Shown here: piece by piece, positions 25,894 through 33,805 of the stretch
Layout: the number at the start of each line of letters is the position of its first letter
Position numbering within the stretch: position 1 is the stretch's first letter
Origin: AP-15 sp963755435
GTDB taxonomy: Bacteria > Pseudomonadota > Alphaproteobacteria > ATCC43930 > CGMCC-115725
DNA: 64,000 bases
Assembly (NCBI GenBank): GCA_963755435.1
Contig: CAVWJX010000016.1
Span: forward strand, 9,172-73,171
Direction: 5' to 3'
Translations under genes and position numbers: made by a program
Notes under the pieces: model-generated
The model's input: the letters and a program-made list of their open reading frames with translations, nothing else
Databases searched by the model: none
What the model was told of the DNA's origin: nothing

Positions 25894-26976
25894 TCACGCG
25901 GCGCGCGCAAGCCTCTCGCGGCGGCTGTTCATTAAAGGCTGGATGCGCTGCCCAAACTGCTCCATGCCGATTAGGAAATCATCGAAAGTCAGCATCAGCC
26001 CCTTGGTGCCCGGTAGGGCGGCCGCCTCGTCGAGCATATGCGCGACCGAGGCATAGGAGCCGACCAGCGTCCCCATGTTGAAGTTGATCGCACCCTCCGG
26101 CAGAACAATCGACTTCGCTGTCGATCCTTCCGTCGCATTCGGGTCGGCCCCGGCCTGGCCGGCCATCCACGCCAGCGCGCTTGTATCGACGCCGTCGTTA
26201 TAGTGCCGCCATTTGACCATCGCCGCCTCGTCGGTTTCGTCGGCGATCACCATCAACAGGACATAGGTGCCGACATCCCGTCCGGTGCGTGCCGCCGCGG
26301 CGAGCATCCGCTCGTTGGTCGGGGCGTGGGCGGTCGGCGTGTTGACCCCCGACCCGATGACGAAATTATAGTCGCCGTATTCGGCGCCGAACTGCATGCC
26401 GCGCTCGCTCTGCCCGGCGCAGACGATCTTGACCGGCATCTGCGGTCGCGGGCTCAGGCGGCAGTCGTCCATCCGGAAGAAATCGCCCTTGAAGTCGGAC
26501 CGTCCGGTTTCCCACAGCTCGCGCATGACCCGCACATATTCGGTGCTGTAGTCGTAGCGGCGGGCGAAATGCGGCTCGCCAGGCCACAGGCCCATCTGCT
26601 CGTATTCGGCCTTGGCCCAGCCGGAGACGATGTTGACGCCGAACCGGCCTGGGGCAATCGAGTCGATCGTCGCCGCCATGCGCGCCACGATCGCCGGCGG
26701 GATGGTCAGCACCGCGACTGAGGCATAGAGCTTGATCCGCTGCGTCACCGCGGCGAGCCCGGCCATCAAGGTAAACGATTCGAGATTGTGGTCCCAGAAC
26801 TCGCTGACCCCGCCGAACCCGCGCAGCTTGATCATCGACAGCGCAAAGTCGAGGCCATACCGCTCCGCCTGCTGCACGATCTCGCGGTTGAGCTCGAAGC
26901 TCGGCATATATTGCGGCGAGGTAGTCGAGATCAGCCATCCATTGTTGCCGATCGGGATGAAAACGCCGATATCCAT
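25894..26976 (-). CDS. rutA: Pyrimidine monooxygenase RutA
   Basis: A 360-residue flavin-dependent luciferase-like monooxygenase that opens uracil between N3 and C4, giving ureidoacrylate via a peroxy intermediate. Agreement with E. coli RutA as remembered is very high: MDIGVFIPIGNNGWLIST, FDLAL-type FALSMIKLRGFGG, FWDHNLESFTLMAGLAAVTQ, RMAATIDSIAPGRFGVN, DFKGDFF and MGTLVGSYASVA. The ATG at 26976 matches the family start. No rutB-F genes are adjacent; the flavin reductase RutF in particular is not seen. The product could be handled by the hydantoinase or biuH-like hydrolases nearby. It lies downstream of an oxygenase gene on the same strand. Confidence 0.93.
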   Translation of the reverse strand: MDIGVFIPIGNNGWLISTTSPQYMPSFELNREIVQQAERYGLDFALSMIKLRGFGGVSEFWDHNLESFTLMAGLAAVTQRIKLYASVAVLTIPPAIVARMAATIDSIAPGRFGVNIVSGWAKAEYEQMGLWPGEPHFARRYDYSTEYVRVMRELWETGRSDFKGDFFRMDDCRLSPRPQMPVKIVCAGQSERGMQFGAEYGDYNFVIGSGVNTPTAHAPTNERMLAAAARTGRDVGTYVLLMVIADETDEAAMVKWRHYNDGVDTSALAWMAGQAGADPNATEGSTAKSIVLPEGAINFNMGTLVGSYASVAHMLDEAAALPGTKGLMLTFDDFLIGMEQFGQRIQPLMNSRRERLARAA

Positions 26977-27070
26977 AATCACCCACCAAACGAGTGTCGA
27001 GACGATGAACTCGGCCGCAGCAACGTGCGTGCCAAGTCGTGGCGGCGGTCGGCTTTGTCGATGCCGGTAA

Positions 27071-28042
27071 TCAACCGCCATAGGTCCGGCGATACATCTC
27101 CGCCAAATGGTTCTCGACCGTGCCCGCCATGACGTCGCGGGCCTGGGCTTCGCCTGTTAGCGGGACCATTCGATGATCGACGTTGCCGTGGAAAAAAAAC
27201 GGTAGCGAATAGCGGTCGGTGCCGCTGCGATTGATCACCCGATGCACTGTCGAGCGATAGCGGCCTCCGGTCCAGCGCGCGACCATGTCGCCGAGATTGA
27301 CCACAAAGGCGTCGGGAATGGGCGTCACGTCGATCCAGCCGCCATCGGCGTCGCGAACCTGCAGCCCTCCGAGGCGGTCCTGCCACAGAATGGTGATGCC
27401 GCCGAAATCGGTATGCGCGCCGGCGCCTTTCTGTCCCGGTGCGGCATCCGGCGGTTGCGGCGGATACTGCAAAAGCCGCAGCAATGTGATCGGCTCGCGA
27501 CAGAAATCATCGAAATAGTTCTCGTCGAGATCGAGCGACAGGGCCAACCCGCGCATCAGCATAACGGCGAGTTCGGTCATCGCGGCGATATACGCCTGGG
27601 TCGCGACGCGAAACCCCGGCAGCCCGTCGGGCCATTGGTTGGGCCCATGCCCGAAGCGTCGCGCCACCACGCGCGGATGGTCGAGCGGCAGCTCGCGGCC
27701 GATATAAAAACTTTCCTTCAAATCCGGCGGCGTGCCCGGCTCCAGCACCTGGCCTCGCAGCGGCGAGTAGCCGCGGTTGCAGAAGGAATGGCGCATGTGG
27801 AGCGTGTCCTTGACCTCTGCCGGCAAGGCAAACAACCGCCGCGCCTGCTCGACCACCGCGTCGGTGAAGGATCGCGGCACGCCATGGCCGCTGATGTAGA
27901 AGAAGCCGCTGGCGAGACAGGCCTCGCCGATTTCCGCCGCAACCCGTTCCTGGTGCTGCCGGTCGGCGAAGCACAGGCCGGAAATGTCGATCACCGGCAG
28001 TGGGTCGGATCGACCCGATGTCGCAGACGAGGGCAAAGCCAT
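27071..28042 (-). CDS. Isopenicillin-N-synthase-like 2-oxoglutarate/Fe(II) oxygenase
   Basis: A 323-residue oxygenase. DIOX_N region: LPVIDISGLCFADRQHQERV and SGFFYISGHGV. The metal triad is in GAHTDFGGITILWQD (His and Asp) and STVHRVIN (His), and the 2-oxoglutarate-binding RxS motif is RYSLPFF. The ATG at 28042 gives the usual length. It precedes rutA by 94 bases on the same strand, so both may be transcribed from upstream of 28.8 kb. Related enzymes hydroxylate small heterocycles, and thymine/xanthine-type substrates would fit the context, but this is inference. Confidence 0.85.
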   Translation of the reverse strand: MALPSSATSGRSDPLPVIDISGLCFADRQHQERVAAEIGEACLASGFFYISGHGVPRSFTDAVVEQARRLFALPAEVKDTLHMRHSFCNRGYSPLRGQVLEPGTPPDLKESFYIGRELPLDHPRVVARRFGHGPNQWPDGLPGFRVATQAYIAAMTELAVMLMRGLALSLDLDENYFDDFCREPITLLRLLQYPPQPPDAAPGQKGAGAHTDFGGITILWQDRLGGLQVRDADGGWIDVTPIPDAFVVNLGDMVARWTGGRYRSTVHRVINRSGTDRYSLPFFFHGNVDHRMVPLTGEAQARDVMAGTVENHLAEMYRRTYGG

Positions 28043-28079
28043 CTCGGAGCTCTCCCGTACGGGTCGCGAGGGGTGATCG

Positions 28080-28649
28080 CTATGCCGCCGCCGCAAACTG
28101 ACCGAGGCGATTGAAAGCGGCTAGCGAACGCTCGATTTCCCCCTGAGCGATGTCGCGGACGATGAAGACGAGGCGCGAGCGCTGGTCGTCGTCGGGCCAT
28201 CCCGCAAGGTGCATCGGCGGGTGCACCAGATGCTGCACCCCCTGGATCACGACCGGAGTGGCGGTCCCGGCGACGTCGAGCAGCCCCTTCACCCGCAAGA
28301 CATCGGCGCCGCGGCTGTGCGGCAGCATGCTGAGCCAGATGCCGAAGGCGGTCCAGTCGAGCGGCTGATCAAAGGCCAGGCAAAAGGCGCGAATCCGTTC
28401 ATCGAGACGATTGACGGCATGACTTGGGTGGGGCTCGCCGTTTGAAGGCATGGTGGCGAGGCCGAGCCGACGCCGCACCTCCTCGGGCTTGCCGGTGGGA
28501 TCGTAAAGGTCGGCGATCGACAGCAGGGCCGCATCGAGCAGGCAATCGATCGTCATCGGGAACAGCAATGCCGACGGATTGAGCCGCTGCAGCCGCGCCA
28601 TCAGATCGGTCGGCCGTCTGCCAGAGAGATCGGCGAAAAATCGACGCAT
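28080..28649 (-). pseudogene. C-terminal half of a CobW/COG0523 GTPase
   Basis: The 189 residues correspond to the end of the GTPase domain and the whole CobW C-terminal domain: MARLQRLNPSALLF, RIRAFCLAFDQPLDWTAFGIWL, VLRVKGLLDV and TPVVIQGVQHLVHPPMHLAGWP. The N-terminal GTPase with its P-loop and the CxCC metal site is absent, and upstream sequence does not continue the family. COG0523 proteins act as metal chaperones or metallo-enzyme maturation factors. This one is truncated by a deletion or junction near 28640 and should be inactive. Confidence 0.75.
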
Positions 28650-28777
28650 TTGTCGAGCACCGCCTCCTCCTGCGCCGGCGTCATCGCGATCGGGTTCTCA
28701 TGGCTGTAGCCGTGGATGCCGATCACGGAAATCCGCCCGCGACGCCTAATCGTCGCGCCGATCACCGCAAATGGCAT
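28601..28777 (-). CDS. Unrecognised 58-residue open frame
   Basis: An ATG at 28777 opens MPFAVIGATIRRRGRISVIG, continuing to ENPIAMTPAQEEAVLDKCVDFSP, and stops at 28601 after running into the CobW fragment in another frame. The composition is protein-like rather than shadow-like (few arginine/proline runs), so it may be the N-terminal remnant of a gene cut by the same deletion that truncated CobW. I cannot name a family. Confidence 0.3.
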   Translation of the reverse strand: MPFAVIGATIRRRGRISVIGIHGYSHENPIAMTPAQEEAVLDKCVDFSPISLADGRPI

Positions 28778-28964
28778 ACCATCAGCGGGCATGCGCGCCG
28801 CGACTATCGTCCGGTCGCTGTCGAACCGCCGCAAAATGAGAGGCGCAAGATGCGCACACCGGCAAGAAACAGCGCAGCCGGGTTGTAAACCCGGTCCTGG
28901 GTGGCCCTCGATTTGCACGAAACGAGCTGCTTTGCATGCGACAATCGGGATGGAGCCGGAGCCA

Positions 28965-30317
28965 ATGAACCAAGACCGCCGCGGCGAGACGATGCGGCTC
29001 GGGGCCTTTTTTCATCCGACCGGCAACCACGTCGCCGCCTGGCTGCATCCCGAGGCGCAGATCGACGCCGGCACCAATTTCCGGCACTACGCCGAGATCA
29101 CGCAGACCGCCGAGCGCGCCAAGTTCGACCTGATGTTTGTCGCCGACGCAGTGGCGGTGCGCGACGGCAAGCTCGCAGCGCTCTCCCGCTGGCCGCAATA
29201 CATGGCGTATTTCGACCCGCTGACCCTGCTGCCGGCGCTGGCGGCGGTGACCACGCATATCGGCCTCTGCGCCACCGCGACGACCAGCTACAACGAGCCC
29301 TACCACATCGCCCGCAAGTTCGCCTCGCTCGACCATATCAGCGGCGGCCGCGCCGGCTGGAACGTCGTCACCTCCTCCAACCCGTCCGAAGCCTACAATT
29401 TCGGCCGCGAACAGCATTACGAGCACGGCGAGCGCTACGACCGGGCGGTCGAATTTGTCGAGGTGGTTCAGGGCTTGTGGGACAGCTGGGACGACGATGC
29501 CTTTTTGCGCGACCGCGCCTCGGGCTGCTATTTCGACCCCGCCAAGCTGCACGTGCTGAACCACAAGGGACAGCATTTCTCGGTGCGCGGGCCGCTCAAT
29601 GTCGCGCGCGCCCCGCAGGGTCATCCGGTGCTGTTCCAGGCCGGCTCGTCCGATGTCGGCCGCGAAGTCGCCGCGCGCTTTGCCGAAGGTGTCTTCACGC
29701 CGCAGCACAGCCTCGACGGCGCCCAGGAGTTTTACCGAGACCTCAAAGGGCGCATGGCGCGCTACGGGCGGCCGCCGGAGGCCTTGAAGATCATGCCGGG
29801 GCTCAACGTGATCGTCGGCCGCACCGCCAAGGAGGCGCAAGAAAAGCACCGCTTCCTGCAATCGAAGATCCACCCGGATGTCGGGCTCGAATTGTTGTCG
29901 AACCAGCTCGGCAATTTCGATTTGTCGGAATACGACCTTGATGTCCCATTGCCCGACATCCCCGAAAGTGCCGCGGCGCTGAGCGGAGTGACGTCGATGC
30001 GCATCATCATGCGGTGGGCGCGCGAAGAGCGGCTGACGATCCGGCAGATCTACGAGCGCTTCGCCGGCGCACGCGGCCAGCGCACCCTTCTCGGGTCGCC
30101 CGCCGACATCGTCGACGACATGGAGCGCTGGTTTCGCGGGTACGGTGTCGACGGGTTTCTGGTGCACCCGTCGCATTTGCCGGGCGGGCTGGACGATTTT
30201 GTCGAGCTGATCGTCCCGGAACTGCAGTCGCGCGGCCTCTTCCGCACCGAATACGAAGGCCCCACCCTACGCGAGAACATTGGCCTCGAACGCCCGCCGA
30301 GCCGGTACGCGCGCTAG
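28965..30317 (+). CDS. LLM-class flavin monooxygenase, NtaA/SnaA/DszA type
   Basis: A 450-residue reduced-flavin-dependent monooxygenase. Hallmarks are RLGAFFHPTGNHVAAW near the N-terminus, FDLMFVADAVAV, NEPYHIARKFASLDHISGGR, GWNVVTSSNPSEAYNFG and HPVLFQAGSSDVGR. Such enzymes hydroxylate nitrilotriacetate, EDTA, sulfones or similar compounds using FMNH2 from a separate reductase. ATG at 28965 follows GGAGCCGGAG; an in-frame ATG at 28950 is possible. It stands alone, divergent from the rutA-oxygenase group. The substrate is unknown. Confidence 0.88.
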   Translation: MNQDRRGETMRLGAFFHPTGNHVAAWLHPEAQIDAGTNFRHYAEITQTAERAKFDLMFVADAVAVRDGKLAALSRWPQYMAYFDPLTLLPALAAVTTHIGLCATATTSYNEPYHIARKFASLDHISGGRAGWNVVTSSNPSEAYNFGREQHYEHGERYDRAVEFVEVVQGLWDSWDDDAFLRDRASGCYFDPAKLHVLNHKGQHFSVRGPLNVARAPQGHPVLFQAGSSDVGREVAARFAEGVFTPQHSLDGAQEFYRDLKGRMARYGRPPEALKIMPGLNVIVGRTAKEAQEKHRFLQSKIHPDVGLELLSNQLGNFDLSEYDLDVPLPDIPESAAALSGVTSMRIIMRWAREERLTIRQIYERFAGARGQRTLLGSPADIVDDMERWFRGYGVDGFLVHPSHLPGGLDDFVELIVPELQSRGLFRTEYEGPTLRENIGLERPPSRYAR

Positions 30318-30542
30318 CCTGCGATCATTCGGCGAGTTATTGGCAAGACGCTGTAGGAGCCGTGCGTTCCGGCCCTACTAACCGCTTCCTTCATATGTCC
30401 GAAACCCTCCCCGAAAGCGCCCATCGAGCACCGGCATGCGCTATCGCAGACTGAAAACCCCAGGCTGGCCTTGGCCAAGCTCTGACACGTAACGTGACGC
30501 GGGAATGACGGAGAGTGCTTATCTAGCAGGCCGTTGAAGAAG

Positions 30543-30872
30543 TCATTCGAGGCGGGCGGTGAGAATGGCGTCGTCGCCGTTGTCGAAGGACAGCTCGATT
30601 TCGATAGAGCCATCGTCCTGAAGTTCGGCCGATCCGTCCCCGGAGACCTCATCGCCTTCGTCGAAGCCGCTCCAGCGGAAGAAGACGATGGTCTGGGAGT
30701 ATTCGAGCTCGCCACCGGCAGTGACGCAGCCGAAAGCAAACTCGGCCCACCCGTCGCGGCCGATCTCGAGACAAGCCGGCTCGACCATATCGAGATATTT
30801 GGGGTCCCACAGATCGGCTTCGACGATCCGCCAACGACCGAGCAATTCGCAGCTTGCCACCGGGTCGCTCAT
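30543..30872 (-). CDS. IS passenger gene, acidic 109-aa protein of unknown function
   Basis: ATG at 30872 overlaps the transposase stop in the arrangement TGATG, so translation is coupled to the transposase. The product has LLGRWRIVEADLWDPKYLDMV, then FAFGCVTAGGELEYSQTIVFF and ends with an acidic region DDGSIEIELSFDNGDDAILTA. It is strongly acidic and predicted to be mostly beta. I recall similar small hypothetical proteins (RWRIVExDLWD) in many bacteria, some beside transposases, but know no function. It stops 16 bases inside the left end of the element, so it is part of the IS. Confidence 0.7.
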   Translation of the reverse strand: MSDPVASCELLGRWRIVEADLWDPKYLDMVEPACLEIGRDGWAEFAFGCVTAGGELEYSQTIVFFRWSGFDEGDEVSGDGSAELQDDGSIEIELSFDNGDDAILTARLE

Positions 30873-31955
30873 CACGCCGCCGCCAGCAGCGCGGGCGCCC
30901 GCACCAGGTTGTAGGCGGCCACCGCGAAGGTGAAGGCCCAGGCGACCTTGGCCCGGCCCCGCAGCTTGGTCTGGCGCAGGCCCGCCACCATCTTGATCCA
31001 GCCGAACGCCTCCTCGATCCGCTTGCGGATGTGCTGGCTCTTGGCATAGCCGGGGTGGCGTGTCGTGCGCTTGTCGATCGCCGAGCGCCGGCCGCTCAAA
31101 TTCTGCGCCACGTGCGGCCGCACGTTCAGGGTGCGCAATTCCTCGACCAAAATCGGCCGCGTCGTAGCTCTTGTCGGCGCCGAGCGTGACCGCCACCGGC
31201 CGCTCGGCGACAGGCTCGATCATGTCGAGCGCCGCCAGCCGCTCGGCGTGACCCGACACCAGGGTGAGCCGGGCATCCACCAGGAGGCCCGAGCGGTTTT
31301 CCATCAGCCCGTGACCGATGTAGCACAACCGCGCCTCCATGCCCGGCCCTTTGCGGTAGAGCCGCGCGTCGGGATCGGTGGTGCTGCGGTGCGTCGCGTT
31401 CGAGCGCTTCTGGCCGCGAAAATCAGAGGGCGCATTGCGTCCGCCCCCGCCTTCGCTCTCCGGCGGCTCTTTCGGCTTGAAGCTCTTCATCGAGGCCCAC
31501 GCCTGGATCAAGGTGCCATCGACCGAGAAGTGGTCACTCGACAACAACCGCTTGACCCGCGGCTGCGACAGCACGGCGGTGAGGAACTTGGCGGCGATCT
31601 CACCCTCCAACAGCCGGTCGCGGTTCTTCGAGAAACTCGAATGATCCCACACCGGGTCGTCGATGCCGAGGCCGACGAACCAGCGAAACAACAGGTCGAA
31701 CTCGATCCGCTCCATCAACTGCCGCTCCGAGCGCACCGAGTAGAAGGCTTGCAGCAGCATTGCCCGCAGCAATTTCTCCGGTGGCACCGACGGCCGCCCG
31801 ATGCCGGAATAGAGCGCCGTGAAGTCGCCGGAGAGCGCCGCCAGGGCGGCGTTCGCGATCTCGCAAATCGGCCGCAGCGGATGATCCGCCCGAACCCGAT
31901 CCTCCAGATCTATGTAGCTGAAAAGGCTGCCGCAAATATCATCATCGCCGCGCAT
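30872..31955 (-). pseudogene. IS5-family transposase (one frameshift)
   Basis: The N-terminal part (from ATG 31955) has LFSYIDLEDRVRADHPLR, then RPSVPPEKLLRAMLLQAFYS, RSERQLMERIEFDLLFRWFVG and the DDE-domain start FSVDGTLIQAWASMKSF. After DKSYDAADF near 31146 one extra G shifts the frame. The remaining catalytic part continues in another frame as EELRTLNVRPHVAQN, AIDKRTTRHPGYA and KRIEEAFGWIKMVAGLRQ, ending at 30872. Either the copy is dead or the enzyme is made by frameshifting; no clear slippery heptamer is present, which favours a mutation or sequence error. Confidence 0.85.
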
Positions 31956-32061
31956 CGCCACCCCCCGTCCCCTCTTCAGGGAATCACGACGCGCCAAATC
32001 GGCAACCCTTTTTCAACAGCCTGCTAGGGGCCAGCTGTAGCTATTAGAGCCAGGAGGTAAC

Positions 32062-33738
32062 ATGCTGCGCCTCGACGATTTGTACCGTATGACGGCGTAC
32101 ATCTACGGCGATCGCAACTCAACGCGGCCAAAGGAGGCAACTTTCGCCCACTTCGTTGAAGTCTGCGGTATGTTAACAGTGGACGAGCGGGCGAAGAAGA
32201 AGGAGGACTTCGACCTAGCGGACGCCCTGTGCAAGGCGCTCGGATGGTTTTTCCCTTTATTGGCTAAAATGGGCGTATCCAGCGCGGAAGAACTCGTCCT
32301 TCGAAAGTACCCGCGCGTGTGCCCCTACTGCCGAATGGCTCCGCATGATGATTGGACCTGTAAGCAGGTGCGAGGGACCGAAGCGACGCTTGATCATAAT
32401 GCTGTGAGAATTGCCTTTCAGCAGAACTGGGACAAGCGTCCTGTCGGGCTCGACGCATGGCGTGGGATGTTTCAGCAAATCTATCCCCGCAACCTGAACG
32501 AGGGACCACGAAGTGTTATTGGCCTTATGGAGGAGCTAGGAGAACTGGCCGAGGCGGTTCGCGTATTCGATGAACACCCTCAGTACTTTCTGGGTGAAGC
32601 TGCAGACACCTTCTCTTACCTAATGGCGATTGCAACCGAGTATATGTTGCGTCAGGCCCGCGATGGAAATTCGTTTTGTGTTCGAGGAGGAGTATATCGC
32701 GCGCTACCCAGGCCTCTGTCTTCTATGTAGCTCAAGGGTCTGCATTTGCCCTGCGATTCCGTCAGCTACGATTGGCCGAATGGCCAAGGAGCTCAAAATC
32801 AGTGCGGAAGAACATCTGTTCGTCTCGGATAAGGAGAAATTCCAAGCAGCAGGTGCCAAAGCTGCTCATATTGTTCTCGAAAGATTTGGTGGGTATTCTG
32901 CCGTAATAGAGCGGCTTCCTTTCGATCGCGGCGACGCTAACAGCGCTCTCGTCCAATTGTGTCTGAAAATGGCAGACGCCGTCGAAGCCACGAATCAAAG
33001 GCTCGCAGCAACTCTTCGCGGCGAAGCGGTGAGAATGGGAACAAATACAAGCCGGGCAGGCAGTCCGAGCGTAAGGTTCGACGTCAAGAAGCTTCTGACC
33101 GAGCTCTGGAGCGGCTGGCGTGATCTAGGCGAGGAGAGGCAGAAAGAGATCAAGGCAACTGGCGGGCTTGTCGAGGAGCTAGGTGAGGTGCTCAATTCGA
33201 TCAAGGTTCTATTCATCGCCCCAAACCCGGGCGCTGAGCTTACCTTGCCGACGAGCAGCGGGCCATTCGCAAGGCAATCGAAACGGGCACAAACGCCACA
33301 AAGATATTCATCCATGATTTACCCGCGGCGCGAGTAGACGACTTTCGGAGTGTGCTGCTCAAAAATGGCTTCGACGTCATCCATTTTTCTGGTCACTCTA
33401 ATGCCAAGTCATTGGTGTTCCAAGGTGAAGGAGGTGCGGCAGACGAAGTGTCGATGGACGCGTTCGCCCAGGCCCTATCGGACTATCCCGTTAGGTGCGT
33501 CGTGTTGAACGCGTGCTCCTCAATCGTCAATCTCACGGAACCAATCTCCCCGATCACCATCGGCATGGATGCGGCAATTGCCGATGAAGCTGCCGTTGAA
33601 TTCTCGCGTGGCTTTTACGACGCGTTAGCGAACGGAAAAAGTTTCGCACGCGCATTCGACGAAGGTAAAACTGCTCTCAAGCTAAAGGGCTACGACGATT
33701 CGCTAGTGAGGATGATTACACCCAAGGATCCGACCTAG
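32062..33738 (+). CDS. MazG-like pyrophosphohydrolase fused to a CHAT protease domain (two apparent frameshifts)
   Basis: The gene reads as one protein of about 558 residues across three frame segments: 32062 to ~32674, ~32674 to ~33245 (after an extra T in TTTT) and ~33245 to 33738 (after a lost base). Segment 1 has a CxxC zinc-type site (Cys87, Cys90), then the MazG metal motif EELGE (157-161) and EAAD (179-182). Segment 2 opens with YPGLCLLCSSRVCIC and has a helical linker. Segment 3 is a CHAT caspase-like protease with both catalytic residues: His in FSGHS (33394-33396) and Cys in LNACSS (33514-33516). GC is about 53-55% in lines counted, well below neighbours. A defence role (nucleotide sensing or hydrolysis coupled to proteolysis) is inferred. 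Confidence 0.72.
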
Positions 33739-33805
33739 ATGTCGCACTAGGGGTAGGATGAGACATCCCGAGCATGAGGCTCGAACGGCCGCCTAGCCAG
33801 TCTGC

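Larger units (their letters stand above)
30523..32027 (-). mobile_element. IS5-family insertion sequence with passenger gene
   Basis: The element body spans 30527-32023. Its ends are CAGGCCGTTGAAGAAG (left) and, read inward from the right, CAGGCTGTTGAAAAAG, imperfect terminal inverted repeats with 14 of 16 matches. Both sides are flanked by CTAG (30523-30526 and 32024-32027), consistent with a 4-bp target duplication typical of IS5-family elements. It carries a transposase gene and a second small gene on the same strand. It lies immediately upstream of the MazG-CHAT gene, so insertion may have removed or replaced that gene's promoter. Confidence 0.88.

Noticed and set aside
31130..31160. Programmed frameshift in the IS5-family transposase
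   Set aside because: The site GATTTTGG lacks a clear slippery heptamer or an obvious downstream structure; a simple one-base insertion explains it.
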